A stretch of 64,000 nt of DNA from Mycobacterium sp. 852014-52450_SCH5900713 (GTDB lineage: Bacteria; Actinomycetota; Actinomycetes; Mycobacteriales; Mycobacteriaceae). The notes beneath the pieces were generated by a model. It did no database searches. It was not told where the DNA came from and saw nothing but the letters and a program-made list of their open reading frames with translations. Shown here in pieces: positions 22,323-30,012 of this stretch. The translations under genes and the position numbers were made by a program. Position 1 is the first letter of the stretch, and each line of letters starts with the position of its first letter. The DNA is taken from assembly GCF_001667075.1 (NCBI RefSeq), contig NZ_LZIL01000051.1:94961-158960 (forward strand). The letters run 5' to 3'.

Positions 22323-24482
22323 ATGGCGGACAAGGCGAATGCCTCCCAGGGCGCGACGGCCGCCCCCACCGCGAACGGTCCCGGCGATGTCCGCAACATC
22401 GTCCTGGTGGGGCCCTCGGGTGGCGGCAAGACCACCTTGGTCGAGGCGCTGTTGGTCGCCGGCGGGGTGCTGAACAGAGCGGGTTCCGTCACCGACGGCA
22501 GCACGGTATGCGACTACGACGACGCCGAGATCCGCCAGCAGCGGTCCGTCGGCGTTGCCGTCGCTTCCCTGGCGCACGACGGCATCAAGATCAATCTGGT
22601 CGATACCCCGGGATACGCCGATTTCGTCGGCGAGTTGCGGGCCGGCCTGCGCGCGGCGGACTGCGCGCTGTTCGTGATCGCTGCCAACGAGGGCGTCGAC
22701 GAACCCACCAAATCGCTGTGGCAGGAATGCGATCAGGTCGGCATGCCCCGCGCCGTGGTGATCACCAAGCTCGACCACGCCCGGGCCAACTACTCCGAGG
22801 CGTTGGCCGCCGCGCAGAACGCGTTCGGCGACAAGGTGTTACCGCTATACCTGCCGAGCGGCCTGCCGTCTTGCGAAGGTTTGATCGGTTTACTGTCGCA
22901 GACCCGCTACCAGTACGCCGACGGCAAGCGGACCATGCAACCGCCCGATCCATCCGACGCGGAGAAGATCGAGGAGGCGCGCGGGACCCTCATCGAAGGC
23001 ATCATCGAGGAGTCCGAGGACGAATCGCTGATGGATCGCTACCTCGGCGGTGAGTCCATCGACGAGGCGGTGCTCATCGAGGACCTGGAGCGGGCCGTCG
23101 CCCGGGGGTCGTTCTTCCCGGTGATCCCCGTATGCAGCAGCACCGGCGTCGGCACGCTCGAACTGCTGGAGGTCGCCACGCGCGGATTCCCGTCCCCGAT
23201 GGAACACCCACTCCCGGAGGTGTTTACACCGCAGGGCGCCCCGCACGCGACGCTGACCTGCGACGCGGACGCACCCCTGCTCGCGGAGGTGGTGAAGACG
23301 ACGTCGGACCCCTACGTCGGAAGGGTCAGCCTGGTCCGGGTGTTCTCCGGGACCATCAGGCCCGACACGACGGTCCATGTGTCGGGCCATTTTGCGTCGT
23401 TCTTCGGGGCGGTCAACGGGAACGGCAGCACGCACCCCGACCACGACGAAGACGAGCGCGTCGGAGTCCTGTCCTTCCCGCTGGGCAAGCAGCAGCGCCC
23501 CGCACCGGCGGTGGTGGCCGGCGACATCTGCGCAATCGGCAAGCTGAGCCGGGCCGAAACCGGCGACACCCTCTCGGACAAGGCGGAGCCGCTCGTGCTG
23601 AAACCGTGGACGATGCCCGAGCCCCTGCTGCCGGTGGCGATCCAGGCGCACGCCAAGACCGACGAGGACAAGCTGTCGGTCGGGCTCGGGCGGCTGGCCG
23701 CCGAAGACCCGACGCTGCGCATCGAGCAGAACCAGGAGACCCACCAGATCGTGTTGTGGTGCATGGGTGAAGCCCACGCGGGTGTCGTCCTCGACGCGCT
23801 GGCCAATCGGTACGGCGTCACGGTCGACACCGTCGAGCTCCGGGTGCCGCTGCGAGAAACGTTTGGCGGCAAGGCAAAAGGCCATGGTCGTCACGTCAAG
23901 CAGTCCGGCGGGCACGGTCAATACGCGGTGTGCGACATCGAAGTGGAGCCGCTGCCCGAGGGCTCCGGATTCGAATTCCTCGACAGGGTGGTCGGCGGGG
24001 CGGTGCCGCGGCAATTCATCCCGAGCGTGGAGAAGGGCGTGCGCGCGCAGATGGAGAAGGGCGTGCACGCCGGTTACCCCATGGTCGACATTCGGGTCAC
24101 GCTGCTCGACGGCAAGGCACACAGCGTCGACTCCTCGGATTTCGCGTTCCAGATGGCGGGCTCCCTGGCGCTGCGTGAGGCGGCCGCGGCGACCAAGGTG
24201 AGCCTGCTAGAGCCCATCGACGAGATCTCGGTGCTGGTGCCCGACGATTTCGTGGGTGCGGTGATGGGCGACCTGTCGGGCCGTCGTGGTCGCGTGCTCG
24301 GTACCGAGACCGCCGGCCACGAACGCACCTTGGTCAAAGCCGAGGTGCCGCAGGTGGAGTTGACGCGCTACGCGATCGACTTGCGCTCACTGGCCCATGG
24401 GGCGGCATCGTTCACCCGGGCCTTCTCCCGCTACGAACCGATGCCGGAAACCGCGGCCACTCGGGTGAAGGCCAGCGTCTGA
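22323..24482 (+). CDS. fusA2: Elongation factor G-like protein FusA2
   Basis: 719-residue EF-G paralogue (H37Rv FusA2 about 714). GTPase motifs: GPSGGGKTTL, DTPGYADF and TKLDHA (a variant of NKxD). The switch-I His region is diverged. Domain IV carries GKAKGHGRHVKQSGGHGQYAV and domain V ISVLVPDDFVGAVMGDLSGRRGR. Its role is not that of canonical EF-G and remains unsettled; EF-G2 proteins of this type do not support translocation well. ATG 22323 follows a perfect GGAGGAAGG ribosome-binding site at 22311-22319. Confidence 0.95.
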   Translation: MADKANASQGATAAPTANGPGDVRNIVLVGPSGGGKTTLVEALLVAGGVLNRAGSVTDGSTVCDYDDAEIRQQRSVGVAVASLAHDGIKINLVDTPGYADFVGELRAGLRAADCALFVIAANEGVDEPTKSLWQECDQVGMPRAVVITKLDHARANYSEALAAAQNAFGDKVLPLYLPSGLPSCEGLIGLLSQTRYQYADGKRTMQPPDPSDAEKIEEARGTLIEGIIEESEDESLMDRYLGGESIDEAVLIEDLERAVARGSFFPVIPVCSSTGVGTLELLEVATRGFPSPMEHPLPEVFTPQGAPHATLTCDADAPLLAEVVKTTSDPYVGRVSLVRVFSGTIRPDTTVHVSGHFASFFGAVNGNGSTHPDHDEDERVGVLSFPLGKQQRPAPAVVAGDICAIGKLSRAETGDTLSDKAEPLVLKPWTMPEPLLPVAIQAHAKTDEDKLSVGLGRLAAEDPTLRIEQNQETHQIVLWCMGEAHAGVVLDALANRYGVTVDTVELRVPLRETFGGKAKGHGRHVKQSGGHGQYAVCDIEVEPLPEGSGFEFLDRVVGGAVPRQFIPSVEKGVRAQMEKGVHAGYPMVDIRVTLLDGKAHSVDSSDFAFQMAGSLALREAAAATKVSLLEPIDEISVLVPDDFVGAVMGDLSGRRGRVLGTETAGHERTLVKAEVPQVELTRYAIDLRSLAHGAASFTRAFSRYEPMPETAATRVKASV

Positions 24483-24494
24483 GCTCATAAGTCG

Positions 24495-26060
24495 CTACGC
24501 CCCGAATCGCTGGGCGACGGCGCGGCGATCCAGTGATCCTTTGGCGGTGTGCGGCAGCTCCGTCGCCTGCCGGAAGCTGCCCGGCACTTCGAAGGGGGCC
24601 AGCCGGTCGCGGGCGAACGCGGCCAGTTCGTCGGCGGTCGGTGCGGCCGGTCCGCGGGGAACGATCACCGCTGCCACCGTCTCCCCGTACAGCTTGTCCG
24701 GCATCCCGAAGACGGCCACCTCCAGCACGCCGGGGTGGCTGCCCAGCACGCCCTCGACGCGTTCCGGGGAGATCTTCTCGCCGCCCCGGTTGATGAGCTC
24801 CTTGATCCGCCCACGGATGATCAGTTCACCGGCCGCCGACAGAGTTCCCAGGTCACCGGTGCGCAACCACCCGTCGGTGAAATTGGCTGCGGTGATCGCC
24901 GGGTCGCCCAGGTAGCCCCGGACCACGGTGGGTCCGTGCAGCCACACCTCACCGACCTCCCCCGTAGGCACCGGCCGGCCGTCGGTCCCGACGATTCTGA
25001 TTTCCGGCCCTGTCGAGCGACCAACGAGACCCGGTGTGGCAGCCGGGTTTTCGGCGTGGCCGATTTCTGTCGTGGCGACCTGGTGGGTGGCTTCGGTCAT
25101 GCCGAAGGCGCACACTACCGGGGCCGAGAACGTGTCCTGCAGCGCCTGCGCCGTTTCGGCGGTGAGGGGGGCGCTGCAGCTGCGGATGAACCGCAATCCG
25201 GCCTCGCCCGGTCGGTCGGTTTCGGCCCGCTCCAACAAGATCTGGTGAATGGTCGGCACCGCCGTGTACCAGGTGGCGCGGACGGCGCCGATATCGTCCC
25301 AGAAGGTGTGGGCCGAGAACCGTCCCCGCGCGGGCAGCAGCACCGCTCCCCCGGACACCAGGGTCCCCAGCAGCGCGGCCAGAAGCCCGTGACCGTGGTA
25401 GAGCGGCATCACCGCCACCGTGGCGTCGCTGGGGCTCAGCCCGTAACCGGCGATGATGGCCCGCACCGAGGCGGCGATGTTGCCGCGGGTCCAGGGGACC
25501 ATCTTCGGCACCCCGGTGGTGCCGCCGGTGAACATGATCATCGCGTCGTCGTCGCGCATCCCCTCCGGCGTCGAAAAGTGTTGTGCCGGAGCTGCGGTCA
25601 CGTCCAAGCGCACCGTCGGGGTGCCGACCGTCACCGCGAGCGGCCACCACGGCAGGCCCGGTTTTTTCTGATCGGCGGGCGCGTCGCCGTCGATGAGCAC
25701 CGCCCGGGCGCCCACCGCCTCGCTGCGGGTGCGCTGATCGCCGACCGGAAGGGCCGGGTCCAGCGGGACCGCGACCAGGTCGGCCCGCGAGGCGGCCAAC
25801 AGTCCGACGACGAATTCCGCGTTGCTCCCGGAGCGCAGCGCGACGCGATCGCCCGGCCGCAGCCCGGCCCGCTTCAACTGCGCGGCCAGGTCGTCCACGA
25901 GCCGGAGCAGATCCTGGTAGCTGACCGGTGCGCGGTCGGAGGTGGCGACCAGCGCGGGCGCCCCCGGGGACCGGCGTGCCGCCTCCTCGACCAAATCGGC
26001 GATGCGTGGGCCCGACGTCTCCGCCGTGGCATGGCTGCCGATGATCGCCTCAGGTTTCAT
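24495..26060 (-). CDS. fadD7: Acyl-CoA synthetase FadD7, probable oxalate-CoA ligase
   Basis: 521 residues of ANL adenylating enzyme: P-loop MFTGGTTGVPKMVPWT, A5 FGMTEATHQ, A7 WLRTGDLG, A8 RIKELINRGGEKISPERVE and catalytic Lys in AKGSLDRR. The compact length and the MPLYHGHGLLAALLGTL block resemble the AAE3/Pcs60 oxalyl-CoA synthetases of plants and yeast. With oxcA divergent next to it, oxalate is the likely substrate (inference). ATG 26060 starts at the family N-terminus; the longer frame to 27020 is read-through into oxcA antisense. Confidence 0.92.
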   Translation of the reverse strand: MKPEAIIGSHATAETSGPRIADLVEEAARRSPGAPALVATSDRAPVSYQDLLRLVDDLAAQLKRAGLRPGDRVALRSGSNAEFVVGLLAASRADLVAVPLDPALPVGDQRTRSEAVGARAVLIDGDAPADQKKPGLPWWPLAVTVGTPTVRLDVTAAPAQHFSTPEGMRDDDAMIMFTGGTTGVPKMVPWTRGNIAASVRAIIAGYGLSPSDATVAVMPLYHGHGLLAALLGTLVSGGAVLLPARGRFSAHTFWDDIGAVRATWYTAVPTIHQILLERAETDRPGEAGLRFIRSCSAPLTAETAQALQDTFSAPVVCAFGMTEATHQVATTEIGHAENPAATPGLVGRSTGPEIRIVGTDGRPVPTGEVGEVWLHGPTVVRGYLGDPAITAANFTDGWLRTGDLGTLSAAGELIIRGRIKELINRGGEKISPERVEGVLGSHPGVLEVAVFGMPDKLYGETVAAVIVPRGPAAPTADELAAFARDRLAPFEVPGSFRQATELPHTAKGSLDRRAVAQRFGA

Positions 26061-26129
26061 CGCCGCGCTCCTTGTCTCTTCGTCGTCCACCTGCTCGAAC
26101 CATGACGGGTGGCCGTCCCGCGCGTCCAA

Positions 26130-26198
26130 TATCGATTCGCTCACGACCGATAACCGCTGGCTATCGACGCCGCGGAACCCGGCCGGCCAGCACCGATA
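26130..26198. promoter_or_regulatory. Candidate LysR-type (OxyS) operator between fadD7 and oxcA
   Basis: Alternating TATCG (26130), CGATA (26148), TATCG (26162) and CGATA (26194). The central CGATA-N9-TATCG (26148-26166) contains the T-N11-A dyad that LysR proteins bind. It lies in the divergent promoter region; the regulator gene oxyS is next to oxcA. Confidence 0.4.
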
Positions 26199-26312
26199 GA
26201 CGGCGTGAATCGCGGCATAGCGGCTTGGTCTTGGACACCCGCGGGGCGGCCGCGCCAGAGTATGGGCTGAGGCTTTTACCTCACCTCCGACCACACATGA
26301 GGAGTCGGCACC

Positions 26313-28046
26313 ATGACCGCAGTTTCGGCATCTCCGGGCCAGGAGCACGAGCCCACTCGCTTGATCGACGGCTTCCACCTGGTGGTGGAAGCGCTCAAGG
26401 CCAACGACGTGGACACCATCTACGGGATCGTCGGCATCCCGATCACCGACCTCGCCCGCGTCGCTCAGGCGTCCGGAATCCGATACATCGGCTTCCGGCA
26501 AGAGACGTCGGCCGGTAACGCCGCCGCAGCAGCCGGATTCCTGACCCGCCGACCCGGCGTGTGCCTCACGACATCGGGGCCCGGTTTCCTCAATGGGTTG
26601 CCGGCACTCGCCAACGCCACGGCGAACTGCTTCCCGATGATCCAGATTTCGGGCTCCAGCAACCGGGCGCTGGTCGATTTGCAACGCGGTGACTATCAGG
26701 AAATCGACCAGCTCAACGCCGCACGGCCGTTCGCGAAGGCGGCCTATCGGATCAGCCGGGTCGAGGACGTCGGGCGCGGCGTCGCGCGTGCCATCCGCAC
26801 CGCGATCTCCGGCCGTCCCGGTGGCGTTTACCTCGACATCCCCGGCGACGTGTTGGGTCAAGCCATGGACGCCGCGGCCGGTGCGGAGACGGTCTGGCGG
26901 ATCGTCGACCCCGCGCCCCGGCAGCTGCCGGCGCCCGACGCGGTCGAGCGCGCGCTGCGGGTGCTGGCGCAGGCGCGGCGACCCTTGATCGTGCTCGGCA
27001 AGGGCGCGGCATATGCCCAAGCCGACAACGTGATTCGCGAGTTCGTCGAGGCCAGCGGCGTTCCTTTCCTGCCCATGTCGATGGCCAAGGGGTTACTCCC
27101 CGACTCCCACCCGCAGTCCGCCGCGGCCGCCCGCTCGCTCGCGGTCGCACGCGCGGACGTCGTGTTGCTGGTCGGCGCCCGGCTGAACTGGCTACTCGGC
27201 CACGGGGACTCGCCGCAATGGTCCGCCGGCGCCAAGTTCATCCAGGTCGATATCGCCCCGTCGGAGTTCGACAGCAACCAGCCGATCGCCGCGCCCCTGG
27301 CCGGCGACATCGGCTCGGTGATGTCGGCGCTGCGCGACGGCCTGGCCGCCCACCCCCTCGCGGTGCCCGCCGAATGGACCAAGGAGCTAGCCGAGCGCAC
27401 CGCCCGCAACGACGCCAGGATGCGCGAGCGCCTGACCGAAAACCCCCATCCCATGCGCTTTTACAACGCGCTGGGTGCGATCCGCGCTGTGCTGCAGGAA
27501 AACCCGGACGCTTACGTGGTCAACGAGGGAGCCAACGCCCTGGACCTGGCCCGCAACGTCATCGGTATGGAGGTGCCGCGGCACCGCCTCGACACGGGAA
27601 CATGGGGCGTCATGGGCATCGGCATGGGCTACGCCATTGCGGCCGCCGTCGAAACCGGTGACCCCGTGATCGCGATCGAGGGTGATAGCGCGTTCGGCTT
27701 CAGCGGGATGGAAATCGAGACCATTTGCCGCTACCGGCTTCCGCTGACCGTCGTCATTCTCAACAACGGCGGTATCTACCGCGGCGACGAAGCAGCGCGG
27801 GGATCTGATCCGGCGCCCACCGTCCTCAACGCGCGGGCCCATCACGAGCTGCTCGCGGAAGCCTTCGGCGGCAAGGGATATCACGTCACCACCCCGGCGG
27901 AGCTGCAGTCGGCGCTGTCCGAGTCGATCGGCTCTCGGATGCCGTCGATCATCGACTGCGAGCTCGACCCGGCGGCCGGGGTGGAAAGCGGGCATCTGGC
28001 GAGCCTGAACCCGACCAGCGCGGTAGCGGTCAGCGCCCGTGGGTGA
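26313..28046 (+). CDS. oxcA: Oxalyl-CoA decarboxylase
   Basis: ThDP-dependent enzyme that decarboxylates oxalyl-CoA to formyl-CoA. 577 residues: PYR domain with the FRQETSAGNAAAAAGFL catalytic Glu block, a central nucleotide-like domain and a PP domain with GDSAFGFSGMEIETICRYRLPLTVVILNN (ThDP/Mg motif). It matches Rv0118c. A GAGGAG ribosome-binding site precedes ATG 26313. It is divergent from fadD7 and its 3' end overlaps oxyS by 17 bp. Confidence 0.95.
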   Translation: MTAVSASPGQEHEPTRLIDGFHLVVEALKANDVDTIYGIVGIPITDLARVAQASGIRYIGFRQETSAGNAAAAAGFLTRRPGVCLTTSGPGFLNGLPALANATANCFPMIQISGSSNRALVDLQRGDYQEIDQLNAARPFAKAAYRISRVEDVGRGVARAIRTAISGRPGGVYLDIPGDVLGQAMDAAAGAETVWRIVDPAPRQLPAPDAVERALRVLAQARRPLIVLGKGAAYAQADNVIREFVEASGVPFLPMSMAKGLLPDSHPQSAAAARSLAVARADVVLLVGARLNWLLGHGDSPQWSAGAKFIQVDIAPSEFDSNQPIAAPLAGDIGSVMSALRDGLAAHPLAVPAEWTKELAERTARNDARMRERLTENPHPMRFYNALGAIRAVLQENPDAYVVNEGANALDLARNVIGMEVPRHRLDTGTWGVMGIGMGYAIAAAVETGDPVIAIEGDSAFGFSGMEIETICRYRLPLTVVILNNGGIYRGDEAARGSDPAPTVLNARAHHELLAEAFGGKGYHVTTPAELQSALSESIGSRMPSIIDCELDPAAGVESGHLASLNPTSAVAVSARG

Positions 28047-28968
28047 TTCGCGATAACTGCGCGTCGAAGAACTCGTCCAGCGACAGCTGCGCCGCGGAGG
28101 AGGCGAGCGCGCGGGCGATGGGCGACCCCGGCCCGGCGGAATTGGTGGCCAGCGCGACGTCGGCCTTGAGCACCGGGTCGACCATTTCCACCGCGCGCAC
28201 CTCCCGCCCCAGCGGCGACGTCCACAACCAGGTGTGCGGCACGATGCATGCCCAGTTCCCGGCGGCGACCTGAGCGAACAGCGAAGCGACGGAGTCGGTT
28301 TCGACCTGCGGAGTCACTTCGATGGCATGGTCGGCGAAAGCCTTGTCGATGATCTGGCGGTCCCGCATCTCGGGTGTGAGCAACGCCAGCGGCAACTGCG
28401 CGGCCTCCGGCCAGGTCATCGTCGAGGCCCCGGATCCCAGCATGTCCGCGGGCGACAACAACACATAGTGCTCCTCGTAAAGCGGCACCAGGTTCACGTC
28501 GTGGGCCTCGTCGGGCGCCGCGTGCACGATCGCGGCGTCCAGTTCGAATTCGCGTAGCCGCCGGTACAGTTCGGTGCCGGACAACCGGGAAAGGATGTGC
28601 ACCTTCGCCAACGGGTGCGCCGAACAGAACGCCGAGAGCACCAGGGAGGCGGTCGTCGAGGCGGTGGGGACCGTGCCCAGCCGCAGCATCCCGGTGATGC
28701 CAGAGCGCACGGCATGCACCTCGGACTTGAAGGCGTCGTGCTCGGCGAGAATCCTCTTGGCCCACACCACCAACCGCTCGCCCTCAGGTGTGAGGCCCTC
28801 GAAGCTGTGCCCGCGATTGATCAGCGTGACGTTCAATTCCCGTTCCAGCTTGGCGATCGCGGCGGAAAGCGCGGGTTGGGATACGAAGCACTTTTCGGCC
28901 GCGCGGGCGAAGTGGCGCTCCTGCGCGACCGCGACGAAGTACTCCAGCTGACGGAAGAGCACCCGCAC
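28030..28968 (-). CDS. oxyS: LysR-family regulator OxyS
   Basis: 312 residues: N-terminal winged HTH (FRQLEYFVAVAQERHFARAAEKCFVSQPALSAAIAKLERELNVTL) and a two-lobed effector domain. It matches Rv0117 (about 314). Despite the name, the conserved peroxide-sensing Cys pair of OxyR is not evident; I see isolated Cys in AFCSAHP and NWACIVP. Its position next to oxcA/fadD7 suggests control of oxalate use. It converges on and overlaps oxcA by 17 bp. Confidence 0.93.
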   Translation of the reverse strand: MRVLFRQLEYFVAVAQERHFARAAEKCFVSQPALSAAIAKLERELNVTLINRGHSFEGLTPEGERLVVWAKRILAEHDAFKSEVHAVRSGITGMLRLGTVPTASTTASLVLSAFCSAHPLAKVHILSRLSGTELYRRLREFELDAAIVHAAPDEAHDVNLVPLYEEHYVLLSPADMLGSGASTMTWPEAAQLPLALLTPEMRDRQIIDKAFADHAIEVTPQVETDSVASLFAQVAAGNWACIVPHTWLWTSPLGREVRAVEMVDPVLKADVALATNSAGPGSPIARALASSAAQLSLDEFFDAQLSRITHGR

Positions 28969-29063
28969 CTCCTCGCCCTCCGGGCAGTGATTTCTGAGGC
29001 TAACGCGTCGCTAGGCCGCCAGCCAATCCAGCGGGCCGAGGGGCGACCGGCGAAGCCACAAAT

Positions 29064-29089
29064 GTTTGCTGAAAGCGACAACGCGGGTA
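29064..29089 (+). promoter_or_regulatory. Predicted SigF-type promoter of ldtA
   Basis: GTTT at 29064-29067, 17-base spacer, GGGTA at 29085-29089. A TAGAAT hexamer at 29097-29102 could be an alternative SigA -10. The ldtA start is 52 bases further on. Confidence 0.45.
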
Positions 29090-29141
29090 CAGCCGGTAGA
29101 ATACAGTCGTGTTAATCGCACCATCTCGAAGGGCGGACGCT

Positions 29142-29897
29142 ATGGTTCGTGGTGTTCGTTATCTATTTGTTATGGTCGCGATCACGGCGATCGGCCTGGT
29201 CGCGCCGATCGGTCGCAGCCACGCGTCAATCCCGGTACCACCGCCCACCCCGGCGATTGCCTCGGTTTTGCCGGCCAACGGCGCGGTGGTCGGCGTGGCG
29301 CACCCGGTCGTGGTGACGTTCACCGCACCGATCACGGATCGAGGCGCCGCCGAGCGGTCCATCCACGTCACGTCGCCGAACAACACGCCCGGACACTTCG
29401 AGTGGGTCGAGAACAACGTCGTGCAATGGGTGCCGAACCAGTACTGGCCGGCCCACACCCACGTTTCGGTGGGCATTCAGGCCCTGACCACGGGCTTCGA
29501 CACCGGTGACGCGTTACTCGGTGTCGCCAGCATCTCCGCGCACACCTTCACCGTCAGCCGAAACGGAGAAGTGCTGCGCACCATGCCGGCGTCGATGGGC
29601 AAGCCCAGTCGGCCCACGCCCATCGGCAACTTCACCGCCCTGGAAAAGCAGCGCACCGTGGTCATGGACTCGCGCACCATCGGCATCCCACTCAGCTCGC
29701 CCGAGGGGTACAAGATCACCGCCTCATATGCGGTTCGCGTCACCTGGAGCGGCGTCTACGTGCACTCGGCACCCTGGTCGGTCGACTCGCAGGGTAATGC
29801 CAACGTGAGTCATGGCTGCATCAATCTCAGTCCCGACAACGCCGCCTGGTACTTCAACCAGGTCAACGTCGGCGATCCCATCCAGGTCGTGGCATAG
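29142..29897 (+). CDS. ldtA: L,D-transpeptidase LdtA (LdtMt1-like)
   Basis: 251 residues, identical in length to Rv0116c when started at ATG 29142; an in-frame GTG at 29109 would add 11. It has an N-terminal signal (FVMVAITAIGLVAPIGRSHAS), a bacterial Ig-like domain (about 40-125) and a YkuD domain with VHSAPWSVDSQGNANVSHGCINLSPDNA, the SHGC catalytic Cys. It forms 3-3 peptidoglycan cross-links outside the membrane and is linked to stationary-phase survival and carbapenem targets. Confidence 0.95.
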   Translation: MVRGVRYLFVMVAITAIGLVAPIGRSHASIPVPPPTPAIASVLPANGAVVGVAHPVVVTFTAPITDRGAAERSIHVTSPNNTPGHFEWVENNVVQWVPNQYWPAHTHVSVGIQALTTGFDTGDALLGVASISAHTFTVSRNGEVLRTMPASMGKPSRPTPIGNFTALEKQRTVVMDSRTIGIPLSSPEGYKITASYAVRVTWSGVYVHSAPWSVDSQGNANVSHGCINLSPDNAAWYFNQVNVGDPIQVVA

Positions 29898-29926
29898 CGG
29901 CGCTGCCCGCGCCCTCCGCTCGCCGG

Positions 29927-29942
29927 TGTGACAACCGTCACA
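29927..29942. promoter_or_regulatory. Perfect CRP/FNR-type site upstream of the carboxylic acid reductase gene
   Basis: TGTGACAACCGTCACA, an exact match to TGTGA-N6-TCACA, placed 30 bp after the ldtA stop and 71 bp before the reductase start. Mycobacterial CRP (Rv3676-type) recognises this palindrome. Confidence 0.65.
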
Positions 29943-30012
29943 ACCATTGAACGGAAGACTGGCCCGCAACGGTCGGTTCCCGGTAGACGAGGATCCGAAC
30001 GGGAGGCTGGCC

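Noticed and set aside
26061..27020. Extension of the fadD7 frame upstream of 26060
   Set aside because: It reads through the divergent promoter into oxcA antisense; the protein start and family length fit ATG 26060.
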